Below are positions 16,973-25,282 of a DNA stretch of 39,589 bases, piece after piece; positions within the stretch are counted from its first letter, which is position 1, and each line of letters begins with the position of its first letter. The translations under genes and the position numbers were made by a program. The stretch is from the NCBI GenBank assembly GCA_905235555.1, contig CAJOMD010000006.1, positions 1-39,589 on the forward strand, read 5' to 3'. The notes under the pieces were generated by a model. It did not search any database. It was not told where the DNA came from and saw only the letters and a program-made list of their open reading frames with translations. The DNA is from an uncultured Eubacterium sp. (GTDB taxonomy: Bacteria; Bacillota; Clostridia; Lachnospirales; Lachnospiraceae).

Positions 16973-18568
16973 TTATTTAATCGTATATTTTCCACCAGAT
17001 CGATTGACCTTTTCTACATGTCCCGAATCCGTGGATACCCCATAGTATGATGTGGACTTTGTCTTTCCTTTCTTATCACATATTTCAACTTGAATTACAT
17101 AATAGAAAGCTCCATCCATCTCTTCTACAGATTTATAGTTTAAGTATCCTATGTCTTTGTTTTTAAATGAACCATCTTTACTTTCAAAAGTTCCATTTGA
17201 AACTAAGTTAGATGATAATGCATTTAACGCTTCATCATAACTAAAGCTAAAGTCTGGTGAATAATCATATGCTCTTGTGACTACTCCACTAGATATGCCA
17301 TCTTTATTTACTGCAACAAAGTAATACAAGCTTGTTCCTTTAGGCAACTTAATGGCTTTCTTATATTCTTTTGATTTCTCTGTAGGTGTAGTGCCATCCT
17401 TAGTATAATAAATAGTGCAACCAGGATCACATGAAACCTCAATCTTCTTTTGCTCTGTATACTTTCCACTGTCTAAGTTTACACTAGGTTCTTTTACACT
17501 ACCAAAGTCTAGTTCATATTTAGCTTGAAACTCTTTGCTAAATTTACCATTCTTGGATTTTGATGCGGCACGCAAGTTATACTGACCTTCATCACTTAAC
17601 ATAAAAGGTTTCTTATACTCTTTACGAGTTTGACTGTCTTCAACTTTTGATCCATCTAACGTGTAATATATTTTCACTCCATCAGTGGCAGATAACTCAA
17701 TCTCTAATGGTTTAGCATATTTACCCTCTGGATAGTTAACCGTAGGAATGGTACCGTCAAAGTTTTTAAGTTCATCTTGAATATCTTCCGGTGCCGATGA
17801 TATCAGACTTCCAATCTTTGAATCCAAACCATTGTTTTGATATAGAATGATTAAGTTTTTGTAAAATTCAATATTGTCATCATCCAAATCTACTAATGCT
17901 TCCATGTAGGCAATTTCTTCTTTGTCATAGCCACCCAACATTTCATCCGTAGCATAAACCATCTTGTAAGCTTTAATCTTCTGTCCAGATGTAAATGCAT
18001 TACTAGCAGCTTGGATATACTGTGTTCTCGCATCAGGATAATTCTTTTGGTTGTAGAGAACTGTACCTGCACTATAAAATTTATTAAACTGTGATGTCCT
18101 TGTGGCATAGATAACACCGATGGTTCCAAGTATTGCAACAAGAACAGCGGCAAGAACACAAATAATTATTAGTTTTGTCTTCTTTTTCTTTTCTGGCTTA
18201 ACACCCTCCACACTAGCTGACTCATAATTTTTACCTGCATCTTGATGATCATCATCAATCATTCCAAAGTCATCATCCACAGAACCTAACTCAATTGGTT
18301 TTTCTTTGCTAGGGTCTCTAAAACTAGATGTAACTTCTTCATGGTCTAAAATATGACTAGTATCAATTGTTTTACCTAAATCATCTTCAGGCACTTCCTC
18401 TTGGGGAATTCCACCAACAATATTATTAAAACCACTCGTCTCCGAGTAGTCATCTTGCACTTTTTCATCATTATTTGAAACAAACTGAAAATTTCCTACT
18501 TTTGTACCACATTTTCGACAAAAATATTCATCTTCAGTACATTCTTTTCCACAATTTGGACAAATCAT
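16973..18568 (-). CDS. Zinc-ribbon membrane protein with TPR-like and chitobiase-C-terminal-like domains
   Basis: This 531-residue protein starts with a four-Cys zinc ribbon (CPNCGKECTEDEYFCRKCG). An acidic linker, a basic patch and one transmembrane helix (KLIIICVLAAVLVAILGTIG, about residue 130) follow. Outside the membrane there is a helical TPR-like stretch (YNQKNYPDARTQYIQAAS) and two repeats of the chitobiase/beta-hexosaminidase C-terminal type (IYYTLDGSKVEDS and IYYTKDGTTPTEKS). The last 80 or so residues form a small unassigned domain. The topology is zinc ribbon inside, repeats outside. The role is unknown; it may be a wall-linked sensor or scaffold. The start has GGAG upstream. It is transcribed alone, from a promoter that overlaps an inverted repeat, to its own terminator. 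Confidence 0.8.
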   Translation of the reverse strand: MICPNCGKECTEDEYFCRKCGTKVGNFQFVSNNDEKVQDDYSETSGFNNIVGGIPQEEVPEDDLGKTIDTSHILDHEEVTSSFRDPSKEKPIELGSVDDDFGMIDDDHQDAGKNYESASVEGVKPEKKKKTKLIIICVLAAVLVAILGTIGVIYATRTSQFNKFYSAGTVLYNQKNYPDARTQYIQAASNAFTSGQKIKAYKMVYATDEMLGGYDKEEIAYMEALVDLDDDNIEFYKNLIILYQNNGLDSKIGSLISSAPEDIQDELKNFDGTIPTVNYPEGKYAKPLEIELSATDGVKIYYTLDGSKVEDSQTRKEYKKPFMLSDEGQYNLRAASKSKNGKFSKEFQAKYELDFGSVKEPSVNLDSGKYTEQKKIEVSCDPGCTIYYTKDGTTPTEKSKEYKKAIKLPKGTSLYYFVAVNKDGISSGVVTRAYDYSPDFSFSYDEALNALSSNLVSNGTFESKDGSFKNKDIGYLNYKSVEEMDGAFYYVIQVEICDKKGKTKSTSYYGVSTDSGHVEKVNRSGGKYTIK

Positions 18569-18600
18569 GTTATTTATTTCTCCTTAAAATTATCATAAAA

Positions 18601-18634
18601 AATATACCATATTAGAGGGGTTCGTGCAACGAAC
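18601..18634 (-). promoter_or_regulatory. Promoter with inverted repeat over its -35 box, upstream of the zinc-ribbon gene
   Basis: On the minus strand TTGCAC (18624-18629), 17 bases and TATATT (18601-18606). The -35 sits in a perfect inverted repeat GTTCGT-TGC-ACGAAC (18620-18634), which abuts the stop codon of queH. It could be an operator or simply a hairpin ending queH mRNA, although it lacks a T-run. Confidence 0.45.
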
Positions 18635-19236
18635 TAATTCCTTTTTGAAAACTCACAACCGCAAAAGCTTTGTCTGTATAAATCATACTCCTTGGATAGT
18701 TCAATCGATCGTTTAAAACCATCATTTTTTTTGAAATCTGATAGCAAATATTTAAGTCCATAATCTTCAGTCACTTTCAATCCAATTTCATTTATCTTAT
18801 CCGAATTCTTATGAGGACTGATAGTTAATGTAGTGGTAATATATTCAAAATTGTGTTCTTTTGCGTACTCTGCAGTCTTTCGAAGTCTTAACTCATAACA
18901 TTTGAAACATCTTGCTCCGCCTTCTTTTGCATCTTCTAAACCTTCTACTGCGTTATAAAACTCCGAATTATCGTAATCTAAAATCTCAAGATTAACACCT
19001 TCTATAGACCTACATTCATCTATAAAACGAATAAGTTCATCCACACGCTTGTTAAACTCCATCTCGCTTTCGATATTTGGATTGTAAAATAAAACGGTAA
19101 TATCAAAAGTATTCGACAAATACTCTAAGCAATAGCTACTACAAGGTGCACAGCAAGCATGTAAGAGTAATGTAGGTTTTGCATTTTCTTTTTGTAATTT
19201 TTCTATAAGTTCATCTAACTTTTTTTGATAATTCAT
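18634..19236 (-). CDS. queH: Epoxyqueuosine reductase QueH
   Basis: This 200-residue DUF208-type protein carries out the final step of queuosine synthesis in tRNA, reducing epoxyqueuosine, as the non-cobalamin alternative to QueG. Visible motifs are LLHACCAPCSSYCLEYL, the conserved RCFKCYELRLRKTAEYA, TTTLTISPHKNSDKINEIG and C-terminal QSFCGCEFSKRN. The paired cysteines are those used for the iron-sulfur cluster and the second metal. The start at 19236 has AAAAAGGAG upstream. The gene lies 3' of the Nudix gene with a strong hairpin between, so its expression may depend on read-through. No other queuosine gene is in the window. Confidence 0.93.
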   Translation of the reverse strand: MNYQKKLDELIEKLQKENAKPTLLLHACCAPCSSYCLEYLSNTFDITVLFYNPNIESEMEFNKRVDELIRFIDECRSIEGVNLEILDYDNSEFYNAVEGLEDAKEGGARCFKCYELRLRKTAEYAKEHNFEYITTTLTISPHKNSDKINEIGLKVTEDYGLKYLLSDFKKNDGFKRSIELSKEYDLYRQSFCGCEFSKRN

Positions 19237-19247
19237 ACATCTCCTTT

Positions 19248-19282
19248 TTAAAAGAGACAGGCTTTAAGCCTGTCTCTTTTAA
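19248..19282 (-). terminator. Terminator or attenuator between the Nudix gene and queH
   Basis: A near-perfect long inverted repeat (AAAAGAGACAGGCTT and its complement about centre 19265), directly after the Nudix stop (19283) with U-rich flanks on the minus strand. The queH ribosome-binding site begins within its distal arm region, so partial read-through is possible. Confidence 0.8.
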
Positions 19283-19714
19283 CTAGTTGGTCTTTTTGCC
19301 TCTTTCTTTATACATCTTATAGGCTTTCTCCAACATAGCTCTTTCATTTGGAAATTTAAGTAAATGATATGCTTCAATATACTTATAGTATCCAGAATGA
19401 AAGAAAAACTCTTCTTTCTGTGGCTTGCTATAATAGTTATTTGCCGTCATCAAATACCAATGCACTTCTTTTTCAACCGTATCACCAGGGACCGTAAATG
19501 AATACTCCGTCTCCCCAATGTAATCAAGCACTTTTGCTTTGATACCAGCTTCTTCGTGAACCTCTCTCAAGGCTGTCTGTTCATGACTTTCGCCTGTTTC
19601 CACGGTACCTTTGGGCAAAACCCACCCTTCGTACCTACTCTTAATATTCTTATATAACAGTAATATCTTTCCACGAAATATAACTACCCCGCCACAGCTG
19701 ACTGCCTTCTGCAT
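19283..19714 (-). CDS. Nudix hydrolase
   Basis: This 143-residue protein has a complete Nudix box, GTVETGESHEQTALREVHEEAGI, which places the metal-binding glutamates correctly. Family members cleave nucleoside diphosphates linked to another group, such as ADP-ribose, dinucleotide polyphosphates or oxidised dNTPs; the substrate cannot be read from sequence. The N-terminal KAVSCGGVVIF and later EVHWYLM fit a small housecleaning or Ap4A-type Nudix enzyme. GGAGG precedes the start at 19714. Upstream lie two possible promoters and a 17-base palindrome. Confidence 0.88.
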   Translation of the reverse strand: MQKAVSCGGVVIFRGKILLLYKNIKSRYEGWVLPKGTVETGESHEQTALREVHEEAGIKAKVLDYIGETEYSFTVPGDTVEKEVHWYLMTANNYYSKPQKEEFFFHSGYYKYIEAYHLLKFPNERAMLEKAYKMYKERGKKTN

Positions 19715-19731
19715 AGCAACCCTCCTGTACC

Positions 19732-19793
19732 AAGGTTAGTATAACCTTACCATTATTCGTTTTAAGTATATACCATTATTAATTTGATTTCAA
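19732..19793 (-). promoter_or_regulatory. Promoter region of the Nudix gene with palindromic operator candidate
   Basis: On the minus strand TTGAAA (19788-19793), a 17-base spacer and TATACT (19765-19770) form a good promoter. A second TATACT (19738-19743) with TTAAAA 16 bases upstream overlaps a perfect inverted repeat AAGGTTA-TAC-TAACCTT (19732-19748), located where a repressor would block initiation or elongation. Confidence 0.55.
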
Positions 19794-19798
19794 TGCAC

Positions 19799-21238
19799 TT
19801 ACTCGAAGTATTCGTCAAAGATTTCTTTTGCTACACTTGTGGCTGAACCCGATCCCTGCTTAATATCTTCTAAACAAACCGCTATAGCAATTTTCTTTTT
19901 ACCTTTTTTAGCAAAACCCATAAACCAAGAGTTGATATCATCATCACTGTTGAGTTCAGCTGTACCTGTTTTGCCGTAGGCTTTGTATGATGAATACGCC
20001 ATCATATTAGCTGTACCATACTTGCAAACACTTCTCATATAACTCTTAAGTTTTTTTGCCTCGTCCTTAGGGATAATCTCTTTATATTCGTCAGGGTCTG
20101 TAGTTTTAACTATAACGTTATAACTGTTAATTACAGAATCCACCAAATAAGGCTTCATCAAAGTACCATTGTTATAGATAGCAGATGCTACCATACACAT
20201 ATGCGCTGGAGAAACTGTAGTAGTTCCCTGCCCTATGGATGTGGACGCTATATCCCACTCGTTAGAATCAGAATTCAAATTAAACTTACTTTTTGTAGAT
20301 TCAATATCAAGTGGCAAATCTTTGTTAAATAAAGCTGTCTCACATGTATTTCTAAACTTACGCATATTTAACTCTCTGCCGATAGTTGCAAATGCAGAGT
20401 TACATGAATATGCATAAGCATCTCTTAAGTTAACATTATAGTGAGCTTTTCCATCAAAACAGTGAATCTTGTCTTTACCCACTTTTGTAAATCCATGACA
20501 GTTATACTTAAAATCTTTATAGTTACTGTCTTCCTTCATAAACTCGAGTGCTGTAAATGTTTTAAATATAGAACCAGGTGTGTACTTACCTTGAGTAGCT
20601 CTATTTACAAGCCTTGAGTCTTTTGAGTCATTAGCAAGTTTTTTCCAAATACTGTCGATAGTTTCTGGATTGTATGAAGGTCTAGATGCACACGCTAACA
20701 CTGCACCAGTCTTTGGGTTCATTGCAAACACTGCACCTTTTCTATCACCTAAAGCGTTATAGCAATTTTTCTGCAAACCAACTTTTAGTGTAGTATAAAC
20801 ATCTGCTCCCTTTTCCTTTGTACCTTTAAAATCATTAATGATTTCTTGGAAAGGTGTATCTCTAGTAGATAACAAATCAAAATTGCATGATTTCTCAAGT
20901 CCAGATTTTCCATGTGTAGAAATACCTACCACATGTGCAAATGTCTTGCCATAAGGATAGTGCCTATTTTTATTCCCTGTAGACCCAGGGTCAGAAAATG
21001 CCAACTTTTCACCATTGTTTGCATAGATTGTTCCTCTTTGAATCTTTTCCTGTCTATCATCTACTCTCTTATTGTAACTGTTACTAGCTACTTCCTGACT
21101 ATCTACCACAATAAAGTATGCGTAATAACCAATCATAAAGAAGAATATAATTGAGAAGAATAATGTCACTACCCACGTCTGTTTATTTAGTTTTCGTTTT
21201 TCGCTCTTAGAGCTTTGGGAGTTCTTGCGTCTGCTCAA
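19799..21238 (-). CDS. Class B penicillin-binding protein (peptidoglycan transpeptidase)
   Basis: I choose TTG 21238 as start (about 479 residues, SRRKNSQSSKSEKRK) because GGAG lies 8 bases upstream; the open frame extends further into the neighbour without a ribosome-binding site. A short basic tail, one transmembrane helix (WVVTLFFSIIFFFMIGYYAY) and an extracytoplasmic transpeptidase domain follow. The active-site motifs are intact: SIFK (in TPGSIFKTFTALEF), SCN (in YAYSCNSAF) and KTG (in YGKTGTAEL). The gene overlaps the 3' end of the FtsW/RodA gene by about 30 bases, so the pair probably forms a glycosyltransferase-transpeptidase unit for cell-wall synthesis, as in pbpA-rodA pairs. It is compact for a class B PBP. 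Confidence 0.9.
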   Translation of the reverse strand: MSRRKNSQSSKSEKRKLNKQTWVVTLFFSIIFFFMIGYYAYFIVVDSQEVASNSYNKRVDDRQEKIQRGTIYANNGEKLAFSDPGSTGNKNRHYPYGKTFAHVVGISTHGKSGLEKSCNFDLLSTRDTPFQEIINDFKGTKEKGADVYTTLKVGLQKNCYNALGDRKGAVFAMNPKTGAVLACASRPSYNPETIDSIWKKLANDSKDSRLVNRATQGKYTPGSIFKTFTALEFMKEDSNYKDFKYNCHGFTKVGKDKIHCFDGKAHYNVNLRDAYAYSCNSAFATIGRELNMRKFRNTCETALFNKDLPLDIESTKSKFNLNSDSNEWDIASTSIGQGTTTVSPAHMCMVASAIYNNGTLMKPYLVDSVINSYNVIVKTTDPDEYKEIIPKDEAKKLKSYMRSVCKYGTANMMAYSSYKAYGKTGTAELNSDDDINSWFMGFAKKGKKKIAIAVCLEDIKQGSGSATSVAKEIFDEYFE

Positions 21239-22619
21239 TTTTCTTTCTCCTCTTTTTTGTTTTTTGTTTATCAATATCATCCTCATATTTATTGCCAATA
21301 TGAAGTTCTTCATTATTTGTGCCAACTATCGCTAAGCCTTGAATAATGGCAAAAACAAATAGTGTGCTAAGAATCGAACTACCACCATAACTAATGAGCG
21401 GTAATGTTACACCTGTAGATGGAATCATCTTAATAGCACCACCTATTGTCAAAATCACTTGAACTGCATATTGAATTCCAAGCCCAATACAAATTAATCT
21501 ATTAAACAATGACAACTGTTTCATCGCAGTAATCAAAAAAGCAATAAAACATGTCAAACAAACAAGTATTAATAACATACCAAAGATACCACCAAATTCT
21601 TCGCCAATGGCGGAGAAAACAAAGTCCTTCTTAACTACAGGGATATCTGTAGGCTGTCCCTGATATAGTCCTGTTCCAGTAAAACCACCATTTGCCAAAG
21701 CAAACAATGATTGCGTAATCTGATAACCTTTTCCATCAATAATGCTCCAAGGATCCTGCCATGCTTCCACACGAGTTTGAACATGTGAGAACAAAAAATA
21801 TGCAATGACAGAAGCTACCGACATTCCACCAAAACCTATAAACAAATAACTTGCTTTCTTTGACGCAACATATAGCATAAACAAATATGTTGTAAAGAAT
21901 ATCAAGGCACTTCCCAAGTCAGTAGACAAAACTAGTAGCCCAACAAATACGGCAGCTAATACTGCTGATATAACAACATGTTTAAATTCTGTTGATTTGG
22001 CGAGAAAGCCTGCCATAAAGAAAACAAATAATATTTTCACAAATTCTGATGGTTGGAATGTAAATCCACCAATCTCCATAGAAAGTTTAGCTCCACGACT
22101 AATAACACCCATCGCTAAAACAATTAGTAAAAGAGCTGCTCCCACAAAACAATAAATCCATGTGAGTTTTTTCAAGAAATCTTCTTTTTGCATGAAATAT
22201 GGAACTATCAAAGATAGCAATGAAACAACAGCCACAATAATAAACTGTGTAATACTTCCTTTATAATCAAGTCTCGCTAAAATAATAAAGCCAATCGTTA
22301 ACAACATACACATATTACTCAAAATTGCTTTATTTATATTCGTATAAATAACCGGGAACACTCCAAGTACAATAATTAAAAAACATAACTGTGCTCCAGC
22401 CAATATGATTACATTAATTTGAGGCACATCTTTTTCAAACATAAAAACCATAGCCATACCTATTATGTACACTAAGAATATAATACCGTTTTGTCTTTGA
22501 TAGATTCCCGCCTGTTTGATTGGGTTTTTGCTTCTGAGCGCACTAAAACACTCCCATGTGTAAAACAACATAAGAGCGATAAATAAATATTTACTTACTG
22601 TAATTAAATAGGTCTCCAT
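21207..22619 (-). CDS. FtsW/RodA/SpoVE-family peptidoglycan glycosyltransferase
   Basis: A 470-residue polytopic membrane protein of the SEDS family with about ten predicted helices. Typical motifs are the long loop with DPWSIIDGKGYQITQSLFALANGGFTGTG, FSAIGEEFGGIFGM and the C-terminal STGVTLPLISYGGSS. SEDS proteins polymerise lipid II with a cognate class B PBP, here encoded just downstream and overlapping. It starts at the stop of the U32 gene as TAATG with GGAG upstream. Whether it serves elongation, division or sporulation is not decided by sequence. Confidence 0.93.
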   Translation of the reverse strand: METYLITVSKYLFIALMLFYTWECFSALRSKNPIKQAGIYQRQNGIIFLVYIIGMAMVFMFEKDVPQINVIILAGAQLCFLIIVLGVFPVIYTNINKAILSNMCMLLTIGFIILARLDYKGSITQFIIVAVVSLLSLIVPYFMQKEDFLKKLTWIYCFVGAALLLIVLAMGVISRGAKLSMEIGGFTFQPSEFVKILFVFFMAGFLAKSTEFKHVVISAVLAAVFVGLLVLSTDLGSALIFFTTYLFMLYVASKKASYLFIGFGGMSVASVIAYFLFSHVQTRVEAWQDPWSIIDGKGYQITQSLFALANGGFTGTGLYQGQPTDIPVVKKDFVFSAIGEEFGGIFGMLLILVCLTCFIAFLITAMKQLSLFNRLICIGLGIQYAVQVILTIGGAIKMIPSTGVTLPLISYGGSSILSTLFVFAIIQGLAIVGTNNEELHIGNKYEDDIDKQKTKKRRKKIEQTQELPKL

Positions 22620-24772
22620 TATAAAACTCCGCGTTTAAAATGTCCTCTTGTAGTATTTGGCAAATCCTCCACCAATTCTCCTGCCACAAATGCTCTCTCG
22701 GCTAAATCTAATACTTGTGAACTTAGTTTTGCACTCTCATTTGTTAGGGCAATTCTAATTGATTTTGGATTTAGTTTTTCTATATCATCTTTATATTTAA
22801 ACAAAGATGTGGCATTGCAGTTATACATTACATTGTAGCAAAGTGTACAATTACATCTAACTACAAACTCATTATTTATCTTATCGCTTAGAGCGTATCT
22901 GTCATTTTTCTTTTCACATCTATCAAGAGTCTTAAAAGCACAGTTTGCGCTTATCATCATAGGAATAAAACCATATGCAATAAATTCTTCTTCATCAACT
23001 CCGCGGTCTAACAGTTCTGCTTCATTTAGTTCAACTGGAACTGTTGATGTGACATTAAAACTATCATAATAGTTTTTAGTCTCGTCATTCCATACATACA
23101 CATTATAATCAAAAACAAAGTCTATATCTACTAAATCTTTGAGGAAGAAATACTGTTCAATATTTCGTACTAAGACTCCATCTGAATCCTTAATTATTTT
23201 CAAATAATTATCTTTAATTATTTTTATATCATCTTTTCTAGCAACATAAGGAAGTGCAATAAAAACACTAATATTTTTTTCTTTAGCTAATTCAAATCCA
23301 TTTTCAACATCATCAAATGGGAATAAGTTTAGGTCTATATAAACTCTATCCACAAAATCCCTGGACAAAGTTTCTTTCAATTGGTCAAATGTAGAAACTG
23401 AAACTGTGATTAATCTTTGTTCGTCCATAACTTTTTCTTTAACAGTTTCTTTCTCTTCTACTTCTTCACACTCTCTTTTGAATTTAGCTAGCGACTTTTC
23501 ATATGCTAAATCCAAATACTTTCTTCTTACATCATTTATCTCGGATACTGGTATGAACGCATTGTCATCCATATCATACTCAATATCTTCAAATACAAAA
23601 TCAGTGTTTCCTGTTTTATTTATATGTTTGTTTAAAGTTTCAAGTTCTAGTGGCATATTTTGTGCTTCATCCACTATTGAACCGGTAACTGTAATAAATT
23701 CACCATCCACTTTCCCAGAGATTTCAAAAAGATCTCCCACCTTACATTTAACATTAATATACAATGGCTTCGTTAAAGTTTTATTAGAATATTTGTCGCG
23801 TATATATTCTGTGAATTCTCTGTTTTCTTCTCTAAATGCCGGCTCTTTAAGAGACATCATATCTCTACCATTTTTTGTGTAGAAATAGCTTTCATTAAAC
23901 CCGTGTCTATTAAACAGGTCCATCAAAAGTTTAATGTCAGATTCTTCTACTTTAAAATTCTCACCATCCAAGATCATATCCAAGTATTTTCTGTAAATAC
24001 TCACCACACCACAGACATACTCTTTCTTTTTCATACGTCCTTCAATCTTTAAAGACGTAACTCCAGCATCAATAATATCTGGAAGTAAATATAAAGCACA
24101 GATATCTTTAGGACTTAAAATGTATTTTTCATCAGCTTCATTGATAAGCATTCCATCGTAAATTACATCATAAGGTAATCTACAAGGTTGCGCACATCTA
24201 CCTCTGTTTCCACTTCGTCCACCAATAAAACTGCTTAGCAAACACTGTCCAGAGTAACAATAGCAAAGCGCTCCATGAACAAATGATTCTATTTCAACAT
24301 CAGTCCCCTTTAAATCCTTAATCTCATCTATAGACAATTCTCTTGGTAGAACGACACGCTCTGCCCCCAAATCTTTTAGCCACTTAACAGTCTCTTTTCC
24401 GCTAATAGTCATTTGAGTACTTGCATGAATCTTTAAATCAGGAAAATGCTTTTTAACAAAAAGCAATACTCCAATATCTTGAACTATCACACTATCAAGA
24501 CCATTCTCGTATAGAGGGCACAAAAAATCATAGAGGTCATTTTTGATCTCTTTATTTTTTAGAAGAGTGTTTATTGTTAGATAAACTTTACGACCATTTA
24601 GATGCGCATAGTTTAAAACATCAATAATTTCTTCGGTATTTAAATTTTCTGCGTTTGCTCTTGCACCAAAATTTTCTCCGCCTAAGTAAACTGCATCTGC
24701 TCCAGCATTAATAGCGGCAATTGCAATATCATATGAACCGGCTGGCGCTAAGAGTTCTATATCTTTTTTCAT
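22619..24772 (-). CDS. U32-family protein (putative RNA hydroxylation enzyme), DUF3656-type
   Basis: The start is taken at ATG 24772 (MKKDIELLAPAG, 717 residues), where AGGA precedes by 7 bases. U32 features are LLAPAGSYDIAIAAINAGADAVYLGG and the signature ESFVHGALCYCYSGQCLLSSFIGGRSGNRGRCAQPCR. The long C-terminal part has a further cysteine cluster, SANCAFKTLDRCE then RCNCTLCYNV. Although named peptidases, U32 members studied (RlhA, TrhP, UbiU/V) take part in RNA or quinone hydroxylation, so peptidase function is doubtful. A terminator separates it from zapA upstream. The FtsW/RodA and PBP genes follow, coupled. Confidence 0.85.
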   Translation of the reverse strand: MKKDIELLAPAGSYDIAIAAINAGADAVYLGGENFGARANAENLNTEEIIDVLNYAHLNGRKVYLTINTLLKNKEIKNDLYDFLCPLYENGLDSVIVQDIGVLLFVKKHFPDLKIHASTQMTISGKETVKWLKDLGAERVVLPRELSIDEIKDLKGTDVEIESFVHGALCYCYSGQCLLSSFIGGRSGNRGRCAQPCRLPYDVIYDGMLINEADEKYILSPKDICALYLLPDIIDAGVTSLKIEGRMKKKEYVCGVVSIYRKYLDMILDGENFKVEESDIKLLMDLFNRHGFNESYFYTKNGRDMMSLKEPAFREENREFTEYIRDKYSNKTLTKPLYINVKCKVGDLFEISGKVDGEFITVTGSIVDEAQNMPLELETLNKHINKTGNTDFVFEDIEYDMDDNAFIPVSEINDVRRKYLDLAYEKSLAKFKRECEEVEEKETVKEKVMDEQRLITVSVSTFDQLKETLSRDFVDRVYIDLNLFPFDDVENGFELAKEKNISVFIALPYVARKDDIKIIKDNYLKIIKDSDGVLVRNIEQYFFLKDLVDIDFVFDYNVYVWNDETKNYYDSFNVTSTVPVELNEAELLDRGVDEEEFIAYGFIPMMISANCAFKTLDRCEKKNDRYALSDKINNEFVVRCNCTLCYNVMYNCNATSLFKYKDDIEKLNPKSIRIALTNESAKLSSQVLDLAERAFVAGELVEDLPNTTRGHFKRGVL

Positions 24773-24816
24773 AATCTTATCCTGCATTCACTTGATTAAA
24801 ACACCATTAGAATGTT

Positions 24817-24850
24817 AAAAACGACCAGGCCGAAAAGCCTGATCGTTTTT
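24817..24850 (-). terminator. Terminator of the zapA operon
   Basis: A 14-bp stem (AAAAACGATCAGGC with GCCTGGTCGTTTTT on the minus strand, with one G-U pair) ending in a T-run, just after the zapA stop. Confidence 0.88.
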
Positions 24851-24855
24851 AATAT

Positions 24856-25245
24856 TTATTTTGATTGTAGTCTGATGATTTCTTTCTCAAGTTCTTTAAT
24901 CTTTTCGAGTGCATTTTCCAATTCATCAGTAGCTGTCTGTGCCTTAGCATCTGACAGGATTAACTCATGTTTCAAATCATACACTTCTTTTTCCTTGATA
25001 CTTAAATCATCTTCTAAAAGATCTGCTTGTTTCTTTGCCTTGAAGTAATCATTAGCAATGTTGATTTCAAGAAGAATGCGTTGCATATCTGGCTTCTGCA
25101 TTCTGAAATCTTCATTTTTTTTAAATTCTAAAATCATATTATTGATGTATGATGCTACCTTTTGTAAGTATGCTTCGCTTTCAAAACCACCGATATTGTA
25201 AATCTTACCATCGATGACCACATCAATATAATTTTTTGACGACAT
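24856..25245 (-). CDS. zapA: Cell division protein ZapA
   Basis: This 129-residue protein has the short N-terminal ZapA domain (YIDVVIDGKIYNIGGFESEAYLQKVASYINN) and a C-terminal coiled coil rich in Glu/Lys/Leu heptads (about residues 75-127). ZapA binds and bundles FtsZ filaments at the division site. GGAG precedes the start at 25245. It is the last gene of the operon running from the NusG-domain protein through ruvAB. Confidence 0.88.
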   Translation of the reverse strand: MSSKNYIDVVIDGKIYNIGGFESEAYLQKVASYINNMILEFKKNEDFRMQKPDMQRILLEINIANDYFKAKKQADLLEDDLSIKEKEVYDLKHELILSDAKAQTATDELENALEKIKELEKEIIRLQSK

Positions 25246-25282
25246 AATTAATTACTCCTTTTAGCAAAACATCTAGCATTTA

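Noticed and set aside
23406-23882. Rightward open frame of about 158 codons
   Set aside because: It is antisense to the U32 gene with a low-complexity, serine-rich translation.
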